Below the pieces are notes generated by a model, which made no database searches, was not told the DNA's origin, and worked only from the letters and a program-made list of their open reading frames with translations. This document shows positions 60,269 through 64,000 of a stretch of DNA of 64,000 nucleotides, in pieces. The position numbers and the translations under genes are program-made. The stretch lies in contig JAIDHX010000018.1 of the NCBI GenBank assembly GCA_029053015.1, forward strand, positions 1 to 64,000, read 5' to 3'. The stretch comes from Lachnospiraceae bacterium (GTDB lineage Bacteria; Bacillota; Clostridia; Lachnospirales; Lachnospiraceae). The first letter of the stretch is position 1; every line of letters starts with the position of its first letter.

Positions 60269-62222
60269 ATATTCCTCTCTCTACAATGCTGCCCTCTCTG
60301 TACGCTTTTAGCAGTTTTTCCAAATCGGCAATCGTTTCCTTGATATCGAGACCGATATCGGTGTCCGCTACGCGCTTCCGTACCGGAAAAAGTTCCACAT
60401 CAAGTGTATCCGAAAAAATATCGGATTCCTTACGGATTGCTGCTTCCGACGATTCAAAATATTCGTGCGATACCAGCCTCATGCCTCTGGAATTGCACAC
60501 CAGCGTGTAACCGGCAATGCCTGTTTTTTGGTGGAATGCCTTGGAAAAGCCGCCGTCTATGATAAGCAGTTTCCCGCCGCATTTTATGGGCGACTCCCCA
60601 TTTTTCTGTTCCACCGGCACATGCCCGTTCACAATGTGGGAACTTTCTGCCGGAAGTCCAAACTCTTCCAATATTTTTGCGATGATATCTTCCCTGTCAA
60701 GCAGCGCGTAATAACTGTTTTTCTTTTCTTCATGGCTGCGGCTGTCATCGATAAAGTAACGCTCAAAGGTCGCCATTTTATCCCTTCCGTAAACGGGAGA
60801 TCCGGGACCTGCCCAGATATACCAAGTCATATCCTGCCCGTTCCTCTTTTCCTCGCCCTCCGTCCCGTAGTAGCCAATGCGGGCGCAATTTTCCAAAATG
60901 TCATAGAGCGCCTTACCACTGTAAAGCCTGCCCCCGATACAGATACCGGCAAAGCTTCCGTCTTCTGTCAAAGGAACACAGCCATGGTAGAGAAGGTTAG
61001 AATTGTATACCTTATACAGTCCGCCATTGGAAAACAGAAAGCGCACATGACGCTGCAGCTTTTCACTGTGCAGGAACGCCTGCCGCAGCCGCTCCATCAC
61101 CTTAAGTTCCTCCGCTGTGAGCCTGTACGGGTCTTCCCTGTCCACCGTAGGAAAATCCACGTCCTTTATGGAATAGGATGTGCCGTCTATCTCCACAGTT
61201 TTATTTTCGTAATCAATTTTTTGTAAAAGCAGACGGTTTTCCATGCCAAATTCCGGATGACGCAGAATAAGCTGTCCCTCCAGCTTAAACTGCAGAATGG
61301 TTATCGCCTTGTGCATCTTCATGTCAAGGCTCAAATCCTTGGTATTGTAGTCGGTATTATATTTGATGGCAAAGGCACTGCAGTCCGTGTCCTGATAAGT
61401 TTCCATCGCAAAGGTGGCAAGCGGAATCAGATTGATGCCGTAGCCGTCCTCCAGCGTGTCCAGATTGCCATAGCGCGCCGCAATCCGGATAACTGTCGCA
61501 ATACATGCCAGATGTCCGCTCGCTGCGCCCATCCACACCACATCATGGTTGCCCCACTGCACATCCACCGAGTGATAAGTGCTCAGGGTATCCATAATGA
61601 TATGCGGTCCCGGTCCTCTGTCATAAATATCCCCCAGAATATGCAGGTGGTCAATGACAAGCCTCTGGATTAAATGACTCAGCGCAGCGATAAACTGCGG
61701 CGCCCTTCCGATTCGTATAATGGTATGTATGATTTCATTGTAGTAGGCTTCCTTGTCCTGCACCTCTTCCTTTTCCGTAATCAATTCCTCGATGACGTAG
61801 GCAAAATCCTTCGGCAGAGCCTTCCGCACCTTGGAGCGCGTGTATTTGGACGCCACGCGCTTGGTAATCTGCACCAGCCTGTGGAGAGTTATCTTATACC
61901 AGTCCTCGATATTCTCCTCTTCCTCCATCATAATGTCCAGCTTTTCCTCCGGATAATAAATCAAGGTCGCCAGCGATTTCTTGTCGCGGCTGCTCAAGGT
62001 ATTGCCGAACTCCTCGTCAATCTTTCTCCGCACGGAACCGGAACCGTTCTTCAGCACATGGTTGAACTGCGCATACTCTCCGTGTATGTCCGTCAGGAAA
62101 TGCTCCGTCCCCTTCGGCAGATTCAGGATTGCCTGCAGATTGATGATTTCTGTCGCCGCAGACGCAATGGTCGGATACCGGTCCGCCAGACTTTTTAAAT
62201 ACTTTCTTTCCAGTTCAGTCAT
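60267..62222 (-). CDS. fbp: Fructose-1,6-bisphosphatase, class III
   Basis: A 651-residue gluconeogenic phosphatase of the Firmicutes type (calcineurin-like fold), about the length of the Bacillus enzyme. Metal motifs: FLTDIHGEYAQF, LGDIYDRGPGPH, WGNHDVVWMG and later NGHVPV. It converts fructose-1,6-bisphosphate to fructose-6-phosphate. GGGAGGTAAAA precedes the ATG. It follows dapB with a hairpin between them that lacks a good U-run, so some read-through from the dap genes is possible. Confidence 0.97.
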   Translation of the reverse strand: MTELERKYLKSLADRYPTIASAATEIINLQAILNLPKGTEHFLTDIHGEYAQFNHVLKNGSGSVRRKIDEEFGNTLSSRDKKSLATLIYYPEEKLDIMMEEEENIEDWYKITLHRLVQITKRVASKYTRSKVRKALPKDFAYVIEELITEKEEVQDKEAYYNEIIHTIIRIGRAPQFIAALSHLIQRLVIDHLHILGDIYDRGPGPHIIMDTLSTYHSVDVQWGNHDVVWMGAASGHLACIATVIRIAARYGNLDTLEDGYGINLIPLATFAMETYQDTDCSAFAIKYNTDYNTKDLSLDMKMHKAITILQFKLEGQLILRHPEFGMENRLLLQKIDYENKTVEIDGTSYSIKDVDFPTVDREDPYRLTAEELKVMERLRQAFLHSEKLQRHVRFLFSNGGLYKVYNSNLLYHGCVPLTEDGSFAGICIGGRLYSGKALYDILENCARIGYYGTEGEEKRNGQDMTWYIWAGPGSPVYGRDKMATFERYFIDDSRSHEEKKNSYYALLDREDIIAKILEEFGLPAESSHIVNGHVPVEQKNGESPIKCGGKLLIIDGGFSKAFHQKTGIAGYTLVCNSRGMRLVSHEYFESSEAAIRKESDIFSDTLDVELFPVRKRVADTDIGLDIKETIADLEKLLKAYREGSIVERGI

Positions 62223-62258
62223 TTTTACCTCCCACCACAGAACTTCTTCTCATACTTA

Positions 62259-62302
62259 ACAACCCCCGCTTCTTTCCAGAAGCAGGGGTTGACTTTTTTT
62301 TA
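62259..62302. terminator. Hairpin between dapB and fbp
   Basis: AACCCCCGCTTC-N6-GAAGCAGGGGTT with one mismatch. T8 follows only on the plus strand; on the minus strand, the direction of dapB, the tail is TTGTTAAGT. It may be a leaky terminator for dapB. Confidence 0.6.
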
Positions 62303-63070
62303 ACAATCATTTGCGGATTTAATCACGTCGCTCATATCATACATGCCCGCAGGCTTTCCCGCAAGGAATTTTGCCGCCTGTATGGCGCCCTTGGCAAACA
62401 CAGCTTTGGAATAGGCGGTATGGGAAAAAGTAATCACCTCGTCCGCTCCCGCAAAAATAACGTCATGGTCGCCCACAATCGTACCGCCGCGGACTGCGGA
62501 TATACCGATTTCTTTTTTACTGCGCTTCTGCCGCACCCCGCTTCTGTCATACACATATTCGTACTCTCCGCCCAGCTCTTCATTGACGGAAGCCGCAAGC
62601 GCAAGCGCTGTGCCGCTCGGCGCATCCACCTTCTGGTTGTGGTGCTTTTCTACAATCTCAATGTCAAAGCCCGCCGGCGCCAGCACGGACGCAGCCTCCT
62701 TCAACATTTTTAAAAGCAGATTGATACCTAAAGACATGTTTGCAGATTTTAAAACTGCCACCTTTTCAGCCGTCTTCTGCAGGAGCAAATTCTGCTCTTC
62801 GGACAGACCCGTGGTACAGAACACACAGGGAAGCTTCCTGCTCTCACAGTAGGCAAGCAGCTTTTCCGTGCCTGACGCTGCGCTGAAGTCTATCAGCACA
62901 TCTGCCTCCACATTGCAGTCCTCAATATTTGCAAAAACCGGATATGCATTGTGTCCGTCATCATAGATATCGATGCCCGCCACAATTTCCGCCGCTTCAT
63001 CCGCCTCAACCAAACCGGAAATCACGCGGCCCATTTTTCCATTACAGCCGCTCATTATTATTTTGTACAT
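62300..63070 (-). CDS. dapB: 4-hydroxy-tetrahydrodipicolinate reductase
   Basis: A 256-residue NAD(P)H reductase of lysine/diaminopimelate synthesis. GCNGKMGRVI opens the Rossmann fold, and catalysis and substrate binding lie in VEKHHNQKVDAPSGTALAL. ALSAVRGG-type wording (ISAVRGGTIVGDHDV) is typical. GAGGTAGC precedes ATG 63070, 13 bp after dapA. It supplies meso-diaminopimelate for the wall and lysine. Confidence 0.97.
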   Translation of the reverse strand: MYKIIMSGCNGKMGRVISGLVEADEAAEIVAGIDIYDDGHNAYPVFANIEDCNVEADVLIDFSAASGTEKLLAYCESRKLPCVFCTTGLSEEQNLLLQKTAEKVAVLKSANMSLGINLLLKMLKEAASVLAPAGFDIEIVEKHHNQKVDAPSGTALALAASVNEELGGEYEYVYDRSGVRQKRSKKEIGISAVRGGTIVGDHDVIFAGADEVITFSHTAYSKAVFAKGAIQAAKFLAGKPAGMYDMSDVIKSANDC

Positions 63071-63083
63071 AGCTACCTCACTT

Positions 63084-63968
63084 TTACAGTATCCCGAAAT
63101 CCTTCATTGCCTTTTCCAGCTTCTTTGCATTTGCCTCTTCCATCTCGGTAAGCGGAAGCCGCAGTCCGCCTGCTTCCATGCCCATCAGGTTGAGCGCTTT
63201 CTTCACCGGAATCGGGTTGACCTCACAGAACAGTGCGTCACAGAGCTCCATCGCCTTAAGCTGCAGCTCCATGCTGCCCTTTACATCTCCTGCAAAATAT
63301 TTTTCACAGATATCATGGGTCTGACGCGGCGCCACATTGGAAAGCACCGAGATAACACCGATGCCGCCCAGCGAGAGAATCGGCACAATCTGATCGTCGT
63401 TGCCGGAGTAGATATCCACCTTGCCGCCCGCTTTTGCCGCCAGTCTGGCAATCTGGCTGATATTGCTGCTTGCCTCCTTAACCCCTACAATATTTTCTAC
63501 CTCTGTGACAAGCCTTACGATGGTATCCGGCAAAATGTTACAGCCCGTCCGGCTGGGTACATTATAAAGGATGATCGGCAGTTTCACTGCATCCGCCACC
63601 GTCTTAAAATGCGTGTAAAGACCGTTCTGTGTCGCTTTGTTGTAATAAGGGGAGACCAAGAGCAGACCATCCACGCCGTATTTCTCGGCTTCCGTCGAGA
63701 GATATATCGCTGTCTCCGTGCTGTTGGAGCCCGTTCCCGCAATCACGGGAACCCTGCCTGCAACCTTCTCCGTGCAGTACTTAATGACCTCCAAATGTTC
63801 CTCATGAGACAGGGTAGAAGCCTCTCCCGTCGTGCCACATACGATAATGGCATCCGTACCGTTCTCAATCTGAAATTCAATTAACGCAGCAAACTTTTCA
63901 TAATTTACCTCGCCGTTTGCCTTCATGGGCGTTACAATGGCAACACCCGCACCTTTAAAAATAGACAT
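63084..63968 (-). CDS. dapA: 4-hydroxy-tetrahydrodipicolinate synthase
   Basis: A 294-residue TIM-barrel class I aldolase condensing pyruvate with aspartate semialdehyde. Schiff-base lysine in IVGVKEASSN, tyrosine in ILYNVPSRTG, GTTGEASTL near residue 45 and GTGSNSTETAI are present. ATG 63968 follows GAGGAGGAAAG; the frame extends five codons further. First visible gene of the dapA-dapB pair, immediately before the right edge of the window. Confidence 0.97.
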   Translation of the reverse strand: MSIFKGAGVAIVTPMKANGEVNYEKFAALIEFQIENGTDAIIVCGTTGEASTLSHEEHLEVIKYCTEKVAGRVPVIAGTGSNSTETAIYLSTEAEKYGVDGLLLVSPYYNKATQNGLYTHFKTVADAVKLPIILYNVPSRTGCNILPDTIVRLVTEVENIVGVKEASSNISQIARLAAKAGGKVDIYSGNDDQIVPILSLGGIGVISVLSNVAPRQTHDICEKYFAGDVKGSMELQLKAMELCDALFCEVNPIPVKKALNLMGMEAGGLRLPLTEMEEANAKKLEKAMKDFGIL

Positions 63969-64000
63969 CTCTTTCCTCCTCAAACTTTTAACCCACAGAG

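Overview
The window reads as a chromosomal segment of a Firmicute, most likely a Lachnospiraceae-type Clostridium relative (inference). The signs are strong AGGAGG ribosome sites, TTGACA-17-TATAAT promoters, a class III (Firmicutes-type) fructose-1,6-bisphosphatase, DUF1836 and DUF3160 proteins, a YerC/TrpR-like repressor and a lipoprotein-based sugar ABC system without its own ATPase. No rRNA, tRNA or CRISPR array was seen.

Layout. 1-4.7 kb: sulfur block on the minus strand (metY, cysK, iscS, iscU), interrupted by two copies of a ~207-bp palindromic repeat; a third copy lies at 55.9 kb. 4.8-8.4 kb: DUF3160 lipoprotein and CapA-like phosphatase operon. 8.5-18.3 kb: a seven-gene fructan/sucrose locus (two permeases, binding lipoprotein, carbohydrate-binding lipoprotein, extracellular GH32-like enzyme, intracellular GH32, fructokinase) with a divergent LacI regulator. 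19.7-22.0 kb: flavodoxin-fold fusion and an epimerase.

22.2-30.4 kb: an AT-rich accessory island between the epimerase and rlmD. It holds a KilA-N gene and XRE regulator with large duplicated palindromes, a broken IS481/IS1202-like insertion sequence, a 660-residue protein with eight 54-residue FEDG repeats and a C-terminal PD-(D/E)XK-like nuclease, a two-gene TIR-membrane plus DUF4062 operon that looks like an undescribed defence system, and a decayed parA next to rlmD.

30.4-40.8 kb: housekeeping minus-strand genes (rlmD, pcrA, a c-di-GMP protein, TIM44-like and SPFH zinc-ribbon proteins) with a divergent XRE regulator. 40.9-48.0 kb: a 6,140-bp integrated element that splits an ABC substrate-binding lipoprotein gene exactly. 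Removing it restores a 331-codon frame. It carries a large serine recombinase at its right end, HicAB, XRE regulators, a coiled-coil surface protein, and a 2TM-GAF-like protein with a small partner.

48.1-64 kb: PHP phosphatase, DUF1836, YerC-like repressor, bactofilin with a degenerate LytM partner, PTS-like IIC, cold-shock protein, an isolated eukaryotic-type HisA, phosphotransferase, LprI-like lipoprotein, GNAT, EamA half-transporter, SPFH plus ribbon-helix-helix operon, Asn/Gly-repeat lipoprotein, fbp, dapB and dapA. Together these cover cysteine/Fe-S supply, fructan use, gluconeogenesis, lysine/peptidoglycan precursor synthesis and cell-envelope structure, with two accessory blocks rich in regulators and candidate immunity genes.
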